Shown here: positions 17,201 through 25,551 of the stretch, one piece after another
Numbering within the stretch: position 1 is the first letter of the stretch
Layout of the letters: each line of letters starts with the position of its first letter
Source of the DNA: Paenibacillus hamazuiensis
GTDB taxonomy: Bacteria; Bacillota; Bacilli; Paenibacillales; NBRC-103111
DNA length: 64,000 nt
Reading direction: 5' to 3'
NCBI RefSeq assembly: GCF_023276405.1
Contig: NZ_JALRMO010000001.1
Location: forward strand, 868,001-932,000
Translations under genes and position numbers: made by a program
Notes under the pieces: generated by a model
Databases searched by the model: none
What the model saw: only the letters and a program-made list of their open reading frames with translations
What the model was told of the DNA's origin: nothing

Positions 17201-18232
17201 ATGAGACAGCCGGACGGTTATTTGAACCGGCTTTACGACGAGCTGCAGGAGAAACGGGAGAATGTCAATGAACCATGGGAGCAAAAAAGGGTAAAGCTTC
17301 TGAAGGACCTTAAGGCGTCGCTCGGGGACTTTGAGCTGCCTGCCCGGGAAACGCCGTTTGAAGACGTGCTGCTGGAGCGGGTGGAGCTGGACGAGGCCAT
17401 CCGCGAGCGCGTCGAATTCACGACGCTGGGTGGCCTCAGAATGCCGGCTTATTTCATGAAGCCGAAGCATTTGCAGCCCGGCGAGAAGCGCCCGGCCGTG
17501 CTGCTTTGGCATGGGCACGGCTACGGCAGCAAATCGATGGTCGGCCTTCAAGAGGACGGGACGCCGAAACTCGCTTCCGGCAAACCGTCCGACAACCTTG
17601 CGCTGGAGCTGGTTCGGCGGGGATGCGTCGTGCTCGCTCCGGATGAGGCGGGGATGGGCGACCGCAAGCTTGAGCGGGATATGGTGCAGGATCCGGAGCT
17701 GAAAAACTCCTGCTACAACCTTTCGGTATCCTTGTTTATGACCGGCAAAACGACGGCAGGCCTTCGTGCCTACGAGGCGATCCGGGCCGCCGACTATTTG
17801 GCCGGAAGGGAAGAGGCGGACCCCGCAAGGATGGGCAACATGGGGCATTCGGGGGGCGGTACGGTCGCATCTTTATCGGCTGCGCTGGACGAACGCATCA
17901 AGGCGTCGGTCGTCGGCCTGTACCCGAACACGTACAGGGGGAGCATTTTGGCGATGCGCCACTGTCTGTGCAATTATATTCCGGGCATTTTGCGCCACGC
18001 GGAAATGCCGGATCTGCTCGGCTTGATCGCCCCGCGGGCGCTCTTTGTCGAAGCCGGCATTCACGACCCGATTTATCCGGTGGAGACGACACGGGAGGCG
18101 ATCCGGCGTTTGACCGCACTTTACGGGGAACTCGGATGCCCGGAGCAGTTTGACAGCCATTTGTACGAAGGCAAACACGAGATTAGCGGCGAGCGGTCGC
18201 TCGACTGGCTTGCGGCCGTTTTATCCCGATAA
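17201..18232 (+). CDS. Alpha/beta hydrolase, acetyl-esterase/dienelactone-hydrolase type
   Basis: This is a 343-residue serine hydrolase. ATG 17201 is chosen over 17168 and 17183 because CGGGAGGGA precedes it by seven bases. The nucleophile elbow is GHSGGG (about residue 220). An oxyanion-type HGHGYGS lies near residue 104, and the late acid and base are in HDPIYP and the C-terminal KHE. The domain recalls the Abhydrolase_7/AXE1 group, which removes acyl groups from carbohydrates or xenobiotics. There is no signal peptide, so it acts in the cytosol. The substrate is unknown. Confidence 0.8.
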   Translation: MRQPDGYLNRLYDELQEKRENVNEPWEQKRVKLLKDLKASLGDFELPARETPFEDVLLERVELDEAIRERVEFTTLGGLRMPAYFMKPKHLQPGEKRPAVLLWHGHGYGSKSMVGLQEDGTPKLASGKPSDNLALELVRRGCVVLAPDEAGMGDRKLERDMVQDPELKNSCYNLSVSLFMTGKTTAGLRAYEAIRAADYLAGREEADPARMGNMGHSGGGTVASLSAALDERIKASVVGLYPNTYRGSILAMRHCLCNYIPGILRHAEMPDLLGLIAPRALFVEAGIHDPIYPVETTREAIRRLTALYGELGCPEQFDSHLYEGKHEISGERSLDWLAAVLSR

Positions 18233-18355
18233 AGCACAGGGGCGAAGCGATATGGACTATCCGGCGGAGAGGCTCAAAGAGATCGCTGACATTATGATGG
18301 GCGGATGCATATGCTGGAAACATCACATGCGAAAGCGAAAGGATGGTTCCTTCCT

Positions 18356-18694
18356 ATGCCTAAAATCACCAAAGAAAGCTTTGTTCAAGGATTTGTCCCG
18401 CATCATACCCACGGTTCCGTCGATTATACATCCGTGGATCAGGGACACGTTCATCAATGCCTTGACGTCACCTCGCCGGCCGTGCCGACCCCCGACGGAA
18501 GTCATATTCATTACACCGAAGGGTACGTCGTTTTTGAAAACGGCCATACGCATTACTACAGGGCACAGTCCGGACCGGCCATCCCGGTGGGAAACGGAAT
18601 GCACGTGCACTATTACGATTTTTATACGACGGAGGACGATGGACATCGCCACCGGATCACGGGCGTCGATATGCCGGCGCCGGGGAATAAGTAA
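18356..18694 (+). CDS. YmaF family His-rich protein
   Basis: This 112-residue protein (longer if ATG 18305 or 18311 is used) consists of repeated aromatic and His motifs: HHTHG, GHVHQ, SHIHY, GHTHYY, MHVHYY and GHRHRITG. This pattern matches the YmaF family of Bacillus, whose role is unknown. The spacing of HxH motifs suggests metal binding or a coat protein. ATG 18356 is preceded by AAAGGA at 12 bases, which is acceptable but not decisive. A second frame opens at ATG 18252 after GGGGCGAAG and overlaps this gene; it resembles nothing known. Confidence 0.75.
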   Translation: MPKITKESFVQGFVPHHTHGSVDYTSVDQGHVHQCLDVTSPAVPTPDGSHIHYTEGYVVFENGHTHYYRAQSGPAIPVGNGMHVHYYDFYTTEDDGHRHRITGVDMPAPGNK

Positions 18695-18726
18695 CATTCC
18701 TAAGTAGAAGAGCGATAACCGGGCTT

Positions 18727-18782
18727 CCCCCAAAAAGTACCAGGAATAAGCTGCAAGGTATACTTCACTTTTTGGGGGATTC
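18727..18782. repeat. Dispersed palindromic repeat, AGCTGCAAGG family, copy 1
   Basis: Perfect 12-bp arms CCCCCAAAAAGT (18727-18738) and ACTTTTTGGGGG (18767-18778) enclose the core CAGGAATAAGCTGCAAGG. The core and right arm (18737-18782) recur in diverged form at 56971-57016. The hairpin may also terminate transcripts from the YmaF gene. Confidence 0.7.
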
Positions 18783-18842
18783 GGTTGTATTTGCCAATGA
18801 GTCGCTTTACAATGGGAGAAAAGACAAACGGGAGGAATCGGC

Positions 18843-19220
18843 ATGGGATTTTTGGACGGTCTGATGGGAAATTCTTCGGAGGTTAGTATCGCGGATGCGC
18901 AGAAGGAATTCGAGCATTTACTCGCCGGTTCGGAGAAAATCGAAAAAGCGTACAAAGTCATACGCGATATGTTTATTTTTACGAACAGGCGGTTGATTCT
19001 TATCGATAAACAAGGGTTGACCGGCAAAAAAGTCGAGTATCATTCGATTCCGTATAAATCGATAACGCATTTCAGCGTAGAGACCGCCGGCCATTTTGAT
19101 CTGGAGGCCGAACTCAAAATTTACATATCCGGCGCCCACGCTCCCATTCAAAAAAATTTCAACAAAAGCATTAACGTATATGAGCTGCAAGGCGTTTTGG
19201 CGGAATATGTCGGGAAATAA
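18843..19220 (+). CDS. Bacterial PH domain protein
   Basis: This is a 125-residue soluble protein with a single bacterial pleckstrin-homology domain (bPH_1 type). Evidence is the order FIFTNRRLILIDKQG, SIPYKSITHFSVET and the final helix NVYELQGVLAEYVGK. ATG 18843 follows ACGGGAGGAA. The function is unknown. Relatives are widespread in Bacillota and are thought to sit at the membrane or bind small ligands. The gene is single, ends at a strong terminator and converges with the azoreductase gene. Confidence 0.85.
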   Translation: MGFLDGLMGNSSEVSIADAQKEFEHLLAGSEKIEKAYKVIRDMFIFTNRRLILIDKQGLTGKKVEYHSIPYKSITHFSVETAGHFDLEAELKIYISGAHAPIQKNFNKSINVYELQGVLAEYVGK

Positions 19221-19222
19221 CG

Positions 19223-19257
19223 AAAGCCCCTGAGGGATCGATACCTCGGGGGCTTTT
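19223..19257. terminator. Terminator between PH-domain and azoreductase genes
   Basis: The stem AAAGCCCC-TGAGG/CCTC-GGGGGCTTTT has a short loop and A/T tracts on both sides, so it can serve both convergent genes. Confidence 0.85.
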
Positions 19258-19272
19258 GCAGACCGGGCCGGA

Positions 19273-19908
19273 TCAGAATGAGGCTGCAAGCTCGCGCGCC
19301 CGCTTCAGGCCTTCTTCCTTAATGGCATTAGCTCTGTCGCGATACTGATCATGTCCTTCGATAAATAATGCCCGCAGATCCGTGACGCCGATAAAACGCA
19401 AAATCGATTTCAGATGACGGTGGGCAGCTTCATCCTCGGCGTCCGGTCCGGTCGAATAAACCCAGCCGCTCGCCTGAATATGCAGCGCTTTTTTGTTTTG
19501 CAGCAGCCCCACGGGGCCGTTCCTCGTATACGAAAACGTTTTTCCCGCGACCGTTATCGCATCGATGTACGCCTTCATTACCGGGGGATACGAGAAATTC
19601 CACATCGGGTTCGCGAATACATATTTGTCGGCTTGTACAAATTGGTCGGCCAGCTCGCTCAGCTTCGCGATTTTGCTTCGCTTGGTTTCGTGCAGCTGCT
19701 CTTCCTCCGCTCCTTCCTGCAATTGGTTCCACCCGTTCAAAATATCCGCATCTATTGCGGGTACACCGGCCTTATACAAATCGAGATGGACGATCTCATG
19801 GCCGGGATTCATGCTGCGATAAGTTTCGATAAAGGCTCTTCCGGCCGCCATGGAACAGGATTGCTCCTCGTTCAGCGGGTGGGCGGTAATATAAAGTACG
19901 GTGGTCAT
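19273..19908 (-). CDS. FMN-dependent NADH-azoreductase / NAD(P)H oxidoreductase
   Basis: This is a 211-residue flavodoxin-fold enzyme of the AzoR/NQO type. These proteins reduce quinones and azo compounds with NAD(P)H through FMN. The FMN phosphate loop is TAHPLNEEQSCSM near the N-terminus. FANPMWNFSYPPVMKAYIDAI (split as PMWNFSYPP plus the following helix) is the signature flavin-binding segment of this family. ATG 19908 is preferred over 19920 because AAAGGA would touch the latter. The gene is divergent from an MmyB-type regulator 158 bases away, which very probably controls it. Confidence 0.88.
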   Translation of the reverse strand: MTTVLYITAHPLNEEQSCSMAAGRAFIETYRSMNPGHEIVHLDLYKAGVPAIDADILNGWNQLQEGAEEEQLHETKRSKIAKLSELADQFVQADKYVFANPMWNFSYPPVMKAYIDAITVAGKTFSYTRNGPVGLLQNKKALHIQASGWVYSTGPDAEDEAAHRHLKSILRFIGVTDLRALFIEGHDQYRDRANAIKEEGLKRARELAASF

Positions 19909-20065
19909 ATGCCGCTTCATTCCTTTCAGCGATAATGATTAACGTTCACGAGCTCAGTATAAATCGAGCCAACCCGATGAAATAGCCGCGTATTTATAGT
20001 ATCGTTAGAAATGGCGGTATTTGGAAAAGTAGTATAATTTCTATTCGTTAAGGGGTTCGATCCGA

Positions 20066-20923
20066 ATGAACGAAGATCAGCGGCGAAAGGAGCTGGCCGA
20101 ATTTCTCAAATCGCGCCGGCTTCGCGTCTCTCCGGAGGAGGCCGGGTTGAAATATGCCGGAGGCTCCGGCCGCCGGTTGTCCGGACTGCGCCGGGAAGAG
20201 GTGGCTGTTTTGTCCGGCATTTCATTGCCGTGGTACACGGCGCTCGAACAGGGGCGCGATATACGGGTGTCCGAGCAGGTGCTTGAAAGTCTAGTACGCA
20301 CGTTTAAACTCGGCAGGGACGAACGGCTTTACTTGTATGCACTGGCGAATCAGCAAACCCCACTTCTTGAGGTAACTGGGACCGACAGCGCCGAATTGCC
20401 GTCGCTTCAATATATCGCGGATCGGTTTGCAGACTGCCCGGCCTTTTTTTCGGACCAAAGATGGAACGTACGGATATGGAACCGGATGGCTGCTCTCGTT
20501 TTCGGGGATTTGGGAAGCGGCGGCGAGTATGCCGGCAATATGGTTTGGAGAATGTTTGCCGAGAAAAATTACAGGCGTCTATTCGTCGATTGGGAGCATG
20601 TGGCCAAAACTTTGCTGGCGCAGCTTCGCAGCTATTATGCACGCAATTTGGATGATTCTTGGTATGAACGATTCGCGGCAGCGCTGAGCGAACGAAGTTC
20701 GCTTTTTCGGCAATGGTGGGAGGGTCATGAGGTTCGGTGCGCCAGCCTGAAGACGGTCCGAATCGAACATCCGCTTGCCGGATTGCTGCAGCTGGAGGTA
20801 CATGAATTTTACCGCTGCGAGGATGAAGGGACGGCTCTTAGCGTCTTTATTCCGAAGGCGGGAACGGACTGCAGGGAAAGGCTGGAGGAGCTGATGCGAA
20901 CGGGGGAGCATAGCAAAGTCTGA
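20066..20923 (+). CDS. XRE-family transcriptional regulator with MmyB-like ligand domain
   Basis: This 285-residue regulator has an N-terminal helix-turn-helix (residues about 8-85) with the family phrase RRLSGLRREEVAVLSGIS. An MmyB-like PAS-related ligand-binding domain follows (about 110-275), with FFSDQRWNVRIWNRMAALVFGD and the conserved W in MVWRMF. Members often repress adjacent short-chain or flavin oxidoreductases and respond to small hydrophobic ligands. ATG 20066 follows AAGGGG. A TATAAT at 20033-20038 is the likely -10. The divergent azoreductase is the expected target. Confidence 0.88.
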   Translation: MNEDQRRKELAEFLKSRRLRVSPEEAGLKYAGGSGRRLSGLRREEVAVLSGISLPWYTALEQGRDIRVSEQVLESLVRTFKLGRDERLYLYALANQQTPLLEVTGTDSAELPSLQYIADRFADCPAFFSDQRWNVRIWNRMAALVFGDLGSGGEYAGNMVWRMFAEKNYRRLFVDWEHVAKTLLAQLRSYYARNLDDSWYERFAAALSERSSLFRQWWEGHEVRCASLKTVRIEHPLAGLLQLEVHEFYRCEDEGTALSVFIPKAGTDCRERLEELMRTGEHSKV

Positions 20924-20949
20924 AATCGAAGGAAAGTAAGGCATTGAGC

Positions 20950-21276
20950 ATGCAGGCGGATGCAGCGGTTTTAAATCATATAAGCTGGTGTGCAGCGGTG
21001 TGCGGTACCCATGGAATTGCACAAATTTCAAACGGAGATATTTCGGGGTTTATAGCCAATTTGGGTGCAGGGGTCATCGGGATTTCCAACGTTTTTACGG
21101 CAGAAGGCACCTTAGGTGAGATGTGGTCGGATATAGCCGCAATCGTTTCGAGCGAATTTCCCGGGCTGACCTTGGTTGGATACGAGTCCGGCCATAATTT
21201 GAAATCGGCGCTTTTGCGAGGCTGGGAATCGATCGGGCCTCTGCGGGTATGGATAAGATCGGATCAGTCCTCGTAG
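20950..21276 (+). CDS. Hypothetical protein, 108 residues
   Basis: The frame starts at ATG 20950 (TTG 20944 is possible) about 27 bases after the MmyB-type regulator. It is short and has no membrane segment. The opening NHISWCAAVCGTHGI and the ending VGYESGHNLKSALLRGWESIGPLRVWIR (two separated blocks) resemble the two ends of a longer GNAT-like family. In those proteins the ending GYE.G..L..A...G....GPLRVW is common. The protein therefore may be a shortened member of such a family. A functional role cannot be assigned. Confidence 0.5.
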   Translation: MQADAAVLNHISWCAAVCGTHGIAQISNGDISGFIANLGAGVIGISNVFTAEGTLGEMWSDIAAIVSSEFPGLTLVGYESGHNLKSALLRGWESIGPLRVWIRSDQSS

Positions 21277-21279
21277 GTT

Positions 21280-21975
21280 CTATCTTTTCTTCAGCCTGCG
21301 ATACGCTTTGCGTACGAAATTCAGCACAAATTCGGGAACGGGGAGCTTGTGAAACGGACGAATGTAGAAGCGGTTGTAAGCTTTTTTCAAATCGTCCCAC
21401 ATGTAACACGGTTCGTTTTTCAAAAAATCGGACACGTCGACAACGACGCCCCGTCCGTCTTTGACCATGATATTTTTCCCATGCACATCGTGCGGGTTAA
21501 GACCTTTGGATACCGCATAAGCGAGCGCTTCGTCGATATCCCGGATTACCTGCTTCGGAATATGAATCCCGCGCAAAATGCAGTTGTACAACGTGATGCC
21601 GGTCAATCTCTTCAGGATCAAATAGCGTTCTCCGCTGTGCAGGCACTGGGAATATGCCGGATGAGAGCCCAGCCTGCGGTATACCTCCACTTCATCTTCA
21701 AGCCCCGGACGCCCCGGGGCGTACACCTTCACAACCCATTCGTCATAATCCGGATGTAAAAATACGGCTGCATAATTGCCGGCACCGAGCGTCTTCCATG
21801 GCCTCGGCTTGCGCTTCACCACGACAGGCTCGTGCGGGTCGTCGCTTTCAACGACAAGCTGCGGCAGCAAATCTTCATTCACGAGCCGGACGAATGTTTC
21901 CAATTGCTTCGTATCGCCGTTCAATATTGTCCCCTCCAAAACCTCGACCCTACCCTCGGAACCGTCTCCGCTCAC
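21280..21975 (-). CDS. Small serine/threonine protein kinase-like protein
   Basis: This protein of up to 231 residues shows a compact kinase-like fold similar to YrzF-type proteins of Bacillus. A Gly-rich loop (LGAGNYAAVF, about 63-72) is followed by an invariant Lys in WVVKVYAPG. A hinge region LILKRLTG precedes the catalytic loop HDVHGKNIMV and a metal-binding VVDVSDF. The catalytic loop reads HDVHGKN rather than HRDLKPEN, as in aminoglycoside and Kdo-type kinases. The start is uncertain: GTG 21975 has a weak site, whereas TTG 21924 has a good TGGAGG nine bases upstream. The substrate is unknown. The gene converges with the preceding one, with only three bases between stops. Confidence 0.72.
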   Translation of the reverse strand: MSGDGSEGRVEVLEGTILNGDTKQLETFVRLVNEDLLPQLVVESDDPHEPVVVKRKPRPWKTLGAGNYAAVFLHPDYDEWVVKVYAPGRPGLEDEVEVYRRLGSHPAYSQCLHSGERYLILKRLTGITLYNCILRGIHIPKQVIRDIDEALAYAVSKGLNPHDVHGKNIMVKDGRGVVVDVSDFLKNEPCYMWDDLKKAYNRFYIRPFHKLPVPEFVLNFVRKAYRRLKKR

Positions 21976-22289
21976 TTTTCCCTATTTGAAGATGATACAT
22001 CATATCGTAAAAACAAACAAACAGTTCTTTGCACGGGAACGTATGCTTGGTGTTTTGCGGACGACAGAAGAGCTAGTGGTACAAAATGGCAAAAATCGAT
22101 CCGAATTGATGCTGATCCGGACTTCGGACTGCTTCCGGCGGGCGCCTTATGCGGCAAGGTTGTGAAGCATTTAGGGAAATAACGCTCGCGCTGCGCGAAT
22201 AATTCAGGAAAATATAAGCAAAAATAAAGTGCATCTCAATTGGGAACAAAATAGGGATCTTATCGCTGTTTTTGGAGGAAAACATCCGC

Positions 22290-22874
22290 ATGAGTTACAT
22301 CTGGGAAGCGCTGACGATCTTGTTTATCGGCTTTTGCTTACTTCGGCTGGCGGGCAAAAAAACGGTCGCGGAAATGACCGGACTTGAAATCATCACTTTG
22401 CTATCCATCGCGTCCGTTATAGGACATGCCGTGTCGATGGAAGGGATTTGGGAAACGGCCGTCACGCTCATTATTTTCGTCGCGTTGTTGGTCACCGTGC
22501 AGTTTTTGGCCATCAAATACAATTTCGTGGAAAAGCTGTTTATGGGCCGGGCGACCATCGTCATTCAGGATGGAAAGCTGCTGGAGAGCAATCTGCGAAA
22601 GCTGCGGATGTCCGTGGACCAGCTTGAAACCAAGCTGAGAGAAAAAGGCATCGTCTCTTTCTCCGATGTGAAAATGGCTACCATTGAAATGAACGGCGGA
22701 TTGGGGTACGAGCTGATGCCGGAAGCCAAACCGGTAACGGTGGGCGAGTTAAACCGCATTTTATCCGGGTTGCGGCTTCATGTCGTCCCCCCTGAGGAAG
22801 ACAGTCGAACGAATTTATTCCAAGAAGTGGCGTACCGCGAACATCAGCATGATATTTCCCGCGAATTGGAATGA
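22290..22874 (+). CDS. DUF421 family membrane protein (YetF/YcaP-like)
   Basis: This 194-residue protein has three membrane helices in residues 1-85 and a soluble C-terminal domain, the layout of DUF421 proteins. Family signatures are FRLAGKKTVAEMT-like LRLAGKKTVAEMTGLEII near residue 20, and FMGRATIVIQDGKLLESNLRKL after the third helix. ATG 22290 is chosen with TTGGAGGAA upstream; a TTG start at 22272 is possible. YetF-type proteins are implicated in spore or stress physiology, but their biochemistry is unknown. Confidence 0.82.
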   Translation: MSYIWEALTILFIGFCLLRLAGKKTVAEMTGLEIITLLSIASVIGHAVSMEGIWETAVTLIIFVALLVTVQFLAIKYNFVEKLFMGRATIVIQDGKLLESNLRKLRMSVDQLETKLREKGIVSFSDVKMATIEMNGGLGYELMPEAKPVTVGELNRILSGLRLHVVPPEEDSRTNLFQEVAYREHQHDISRELE

Positions 22875-22991
22875 CCGGGGCCCAAAATAAATCCGGGCCA
22901 TCGCACAAAAAAATAGGCGAATGCCGTGTTCATACTGGGCGAATCTCCATAGACTGGTGACGTAATCAAAACACCGCGTGGAGGTTTACAC

Positions 22992-23264
22992 ATGATTCAA
23001 CAATACCCTTATCATGTATGCATGCAATATTTGCACCGGTATGTCAAGGTGCAGACGACAGACGGTAAAGTATTTGAAGGCATTATCGCGCACGTCGATC
23101 ATGACAAAGTGATTTTGGCCATTCCGGAAGGCAAGGAGGCACCGGCTCACCGCGCATTCATAGGTCCTTTTGGACCCGGGTTCGGCTTCTTTCCCGGCTT
23201 CAGACCGTTTGCCTTTCCTTTCGGCGCTTTGGGAGGCATCTTCCCGTTCACTTTCTTTATTTAA
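22992..23264 (+). CDS. Small Sm-like protein with Gly/Phe-rich tail
   Basis: This 90-residue protein has an N-terminal strand pattern VKVQTTDGKVFEGIIAHVDHDKVILAI. The pattern resembles the bent beta sheet of Sm-like proteins. It is followed by a tail built from Gly, Phe and Pro (FGPGFGFFPGFRPFAFPFG). ATG 22992 follows GTGGAGGT at eight bases. Similar short proteins occur in many spore formers and are annotated as hypothetical. A possible relative lies at 25751-26011. A role in the spore coat is only a guess from composition. Confidence 0.65.
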   Translation: MIQQYPYHVCMQYLHRYVKVQTTDGKVFEGIIAHVDHDKVILAIPEGKEAPAHRAFIGPFGPGFGFFPGFRPFAFPFGALGGIFPFTFFI

Positions 23265-23318
23265 TGAAAAACGGACACCTTTAGGTATGTTGTTCATTAA
23301 ATAAAGGGGGATCGGGAC

Positions 23319-24035
23319 ATGAACTATTTGGATGTGCTGTCAAAGCTGGGGATAGGCAGTGCGCACCCCGGGGGATTCGCCGCAACGCTGGATCAGCTGA
23401 GGCATTTCCCCATTCCGGAGGGGGCGCGTATTTTGGAGGTCGGGTGCGGAACCGGCAGGACGACTTGTCATTTGGCCGGTCTCGGATATGATATTATCGG
23501 GCTTGATCTTCGAGAAGATATGTTGAAAAAAGCAAGGGATCGCGCCGGCAAGTTGGAGCTTGACGTCGCTTTTGTGCAGGGGGATGCGTGCGCGCTGCCC
23601 TTTGACGGGGAAACCTTCGATGTTGTGATGTGCGAATCAGTCACCAATTTTGCCGACGCCGGCAAGGCGCTCTCCGAGTATTACCGGGTACTGAAGTCCG
23701 GAGGCGTTTTGTACGATAGAGAAATGATGATTCTTAAACCGCTTCCGGACGATCAGTTGACACGAATTTACCAATTTTTCGGTATGGAATCGGCGTATTC
23801 TCCGGACGGTTGGATTGATCTTTTGGCAAGTGTGGGCTTTAAGGAATCTTCGGTTTGGAAGCCGAGCACGTTTCCGGAGCATTTGGCGGACGATGTTCCG
23901 GACGGTTTCGAAGCGCCCGACGCCGGGACGCTGTTGGATGCCCGCGTGTGGCAGTTTATGCATGAGCACGACGATATCATCGTCAGCAATAAGGAATCGC
24001 TCGGCTTCGGGGTTATGGTGGCGCATAAACCATGA
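23319..24035 (+). CDS. Class I SAM-dependent methyltransferase
   Basis: This is a 238-residue methyltransferase. Motif I is ILEVGCGTGRT (about residues 39-49). The acidic residue after strand 2 is in IGLDLREDM, and motif IV-like VVMCESVTNFAD follows. The order matches Methyltransf_11/25. The methyl acceptor is unknown. ATG 23319 follows AAAGGGGGA. The stop overlaps the start of the next gene (ATGAG), so a nucleotidyltransferase-like protein is translationally coupled to it. Confidence 0.85.
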   Translation: MNYLDVLSKLGIGSAHPGGFAATLDQLRHFPIPEGARILEVGCGTGRTTCHLAGLGYDIIGLDLREDMLKKARDRAGKLELDVAFVQGDACALPFDGETFDVVMCESVTNFADAGKALSEYYRVLKSGGVLYDREMMILKPLPDDQLTRIYQFFGMESAYSPDGWIDLLASVGFKESSVWKPSTFPEHLADDVPDGFEAPDAGTLLDARVWQFMHEHDDIIVSNKESLGFGVMVAHKP

Positions 24036-24730
24036 GCAGACCCGACCCGATCCAGGCGGCCCGTCTCATCGTTCGCGATCATTTTCCGGCGTGCACCATC
24101 GCGATCCTTTCGGGAAGTATCGTTAAACATCCGACTTCCACCTCCGATCTGGATCTCGTCATATTTGACGAATCGATTGACACCTTCTTTCGAAAATCGT
24201 TCACGGCCTACGGCTGGCCGGTGGAAGCGGTTATCCTTCAGCGGAGCAGCTACCGTTTCTATTTCGACGAGGCGATTTACGGCGGAATCCCGTCGCTGCT
24301 GAATATGTGTGCGGAAGGGATCGTGCTGCTGGACGACGGTGGGGCATCGGACATTATTCGCGAGGCCAGGGAAGATTTGGCGAGGGGCCCTTCGCCCCTG
24401 GACCCGGCAGAATCCGTGCGGCTGCGGTACCAGATCACCGAGACGTTGGCCGATTTTATCGGCAGCGTCAAGGAGGAGGAAAATACGTTTGCCGTGTCGC
24501 GGCTGATGCTGCTTTTGTCCGAATTCATCCTGCGCGCCAATCGGCGGTGGCTGGGTGAAGCGAAGTGGATGAGCCGCTGCCTGGCCGAGTTTGATGCGAA
24601 CGTGCGGGATGAGCTGGTGCAGGCGGTGGAGGTTTATTACAAAGATGGCCGGCGGGAGCCGCTCGCTTCGTTCGCGCAGGCTCAGCTGGAGCTTTACGGC
24701 GGCGCAGTGTTTGACGGTTATGAGGAATGA
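24032..24730 (+). CDS. Nucleotidyltransferase-fold protein
   Basis: This 232-residue protein carries the polymerase-beta type signature GS...DLDLV in LSGSIVKHPTSTSDLDLVIF (residues about 28-47). Its two Asp residues would bind metal. A third acidic position may lie in strand FDEAIYG. The C-terminal half is helical. Relatives transfer nucleotides to antibiotics or proteins, or belong to MNT-type antitoxins. The start overlaps the stop of the methyltransferase, so the two act together or share control. There is no HEPN partner nearby. Confidence 0.78.
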   Translation: MSRPDPIQAARLIVRDHFPACTIAILSGSIVKHPTSTSDLDLVIFDESIDTFFRKSFTAYGWPVEAVILQRSSYRFYFDEAIYGGIPSLLNMCAEGIVLLDDGGASDIIREAREDLARGPSPLDPAESVRLRYQITETLADFIGSVKEEENTFAVSRLMLLLSEFILRANRRWLGEAKWMSRCLAEFDANVRDELVQAVEVYYKDGRREPLASFAQAQLELYGGAVFDGYEE

Positions 24731-24747
24731 GGGCGAGCGGAGAGTCT

Positions 24748-24827
24748 GAGAGGCGGAAAAACCGCCTCTCCGCCGGGCGCGCCCGCGGGGAGTCGGCCCG
24801 AGAGCGGGAAAAGGGCGCTCTCGGGCC
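24748..24827. repeat. Two perfect hairpins between convergent genes
   Basis: The first has 9-bp arms GAGAGGCGG/CCGCCTCTC with an AAAAA loop (24748-24770). The second has 12-bp arms GGCCCGAGAGCG/CGCTCTCGGGCC with a 9-base loop (24795-24827). Neither has a long T tract. They may act as bidirectional terminators. Confidence 0.65.
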
Positions 24828-24845
24828 AGCTTGCGCTGCCTGCGC

Positions 24846-25523
24846 TTACAGCTGCCAGCTCCTCTCGTCTATCCGGTCCCGATTTACCTTATAGCAGCGA
24901 ATTTTTAACTCGCCTTCTCCTGCGGGGAGTAAGCTTTTTTTCCTCAGCATGCTGTGCAAAATGCGATGCGCTTTGTCTTTTTTGATCTGCAAAAGCTCGC
25001 AAACGTCACGGGGCCGCAAAAATCGGTCTAAACGCAGTGCCAGGCGAAGCACTTCGGCTTCGATAATATTGGACTCAGTAGCGAAGCGATCAGCCCCCAA
25101 CCGGGAGCCCATAAATTGCTGGAGCACTTGCTGGCATGTACGCGGTTTTTCATTTACATCATCGTAGGAAAAACGCAATATGCGCCATCCGTCGATGACA
25201 AGATGGTTTTGCCGCATTAACGAATCGGCAAACTGCCATCGGCTTTGTTTGGCTGAATGCGGTCCATATCCGTCAATTTCGACAGCTAACCGCACGGGGA
25301 ACTGCAGGAAAGCAAAATCGAGATATCTTGTCCCATCCCGAAAATCAGCTACTTCATATTCCGGATGCAGGTTTTCAAAGTGCCTGTATGCAGGATACCA
25401 CACTTGCTCCAGAAAAAGCTTCTCCGCGTGTCCATGCCCTTCGATCAACCTCCTCCTTCGCTCTCCTTTACTTTTGTGGAGGTGCCCTTCCATCCACAAG
25501 TTGTATGCGGACTGAAATGCCAT
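24846..25523 (-). CDS. DUF559-type endonuclease domain protein
   Basis: This 225-residue protein has a Vsr/restriction-like core: a Glu near residue 34, then RYLDFAFLQFPVRLAVEIDGYGPH, whose D and E-x-D residues fit the PD-(D/E)XK catalytic pattern. The phrase VIDGWRILRFSYDDV follows. This arrangement matches DUF559 proteins of Bacillota. The C-terminal third (from about residue 150) looks like a winged-helix segment, with DVCELLQIKKDKAHRILHSML. ATG 25523 follows AAAGGAGA at about ten bases. No methylase or other defence gene is adjacent, so its job is unclear. Confidence 0.8.
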   Translation of the reverse strand: MAFQSAYNLWMEGHLHKSKGERRRRLIEGHGHAEKLFLEQVWYPAYRHFENLHPEYEVADFRDGTRYLDFAFLQFPVRLAVEIDGYGPHSAKQSRWQFADSLMRQNHLVIDGWRILRFSYDDVNEKPRTCQQVLQQFMGSRLGADRFATESNIIEAEVLRLALRLDRFLRPRDVCELLQIKKDKAHRILHSMLRKKSLLPAGEGELKIRCYKVNRDRIDERSWQL

Positions 25524-25551
25524 ACTTCTCACTCTCCTTTGGCAAATAAAA

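Noticed and set aside
18150-18707. 185-residue frame overlapping the esterase end and the YmaF gene
   Set aside because: It runs through two better-supported genes in another frame. A possible start at 18252 has a fair ribosome site, but the product resembles nothing and lacks the YmaF His pattern.
21832-22182. Plus-strand 116-residue frame ending near 22182
   Set aside because: It mostly overlaps the antisense of the kinase-like gene. Only the last 45 codons are free, without a start or ribosome site.
24032-24730. Type VII (HEPN-MNT) toxin-antitoxin reading of the nucleotidyltransferase gene
   Set aside because: The neighbour is a methyltransferase, no HEPN partner is seen, and the protein is longer than typical MNT antitoxins.
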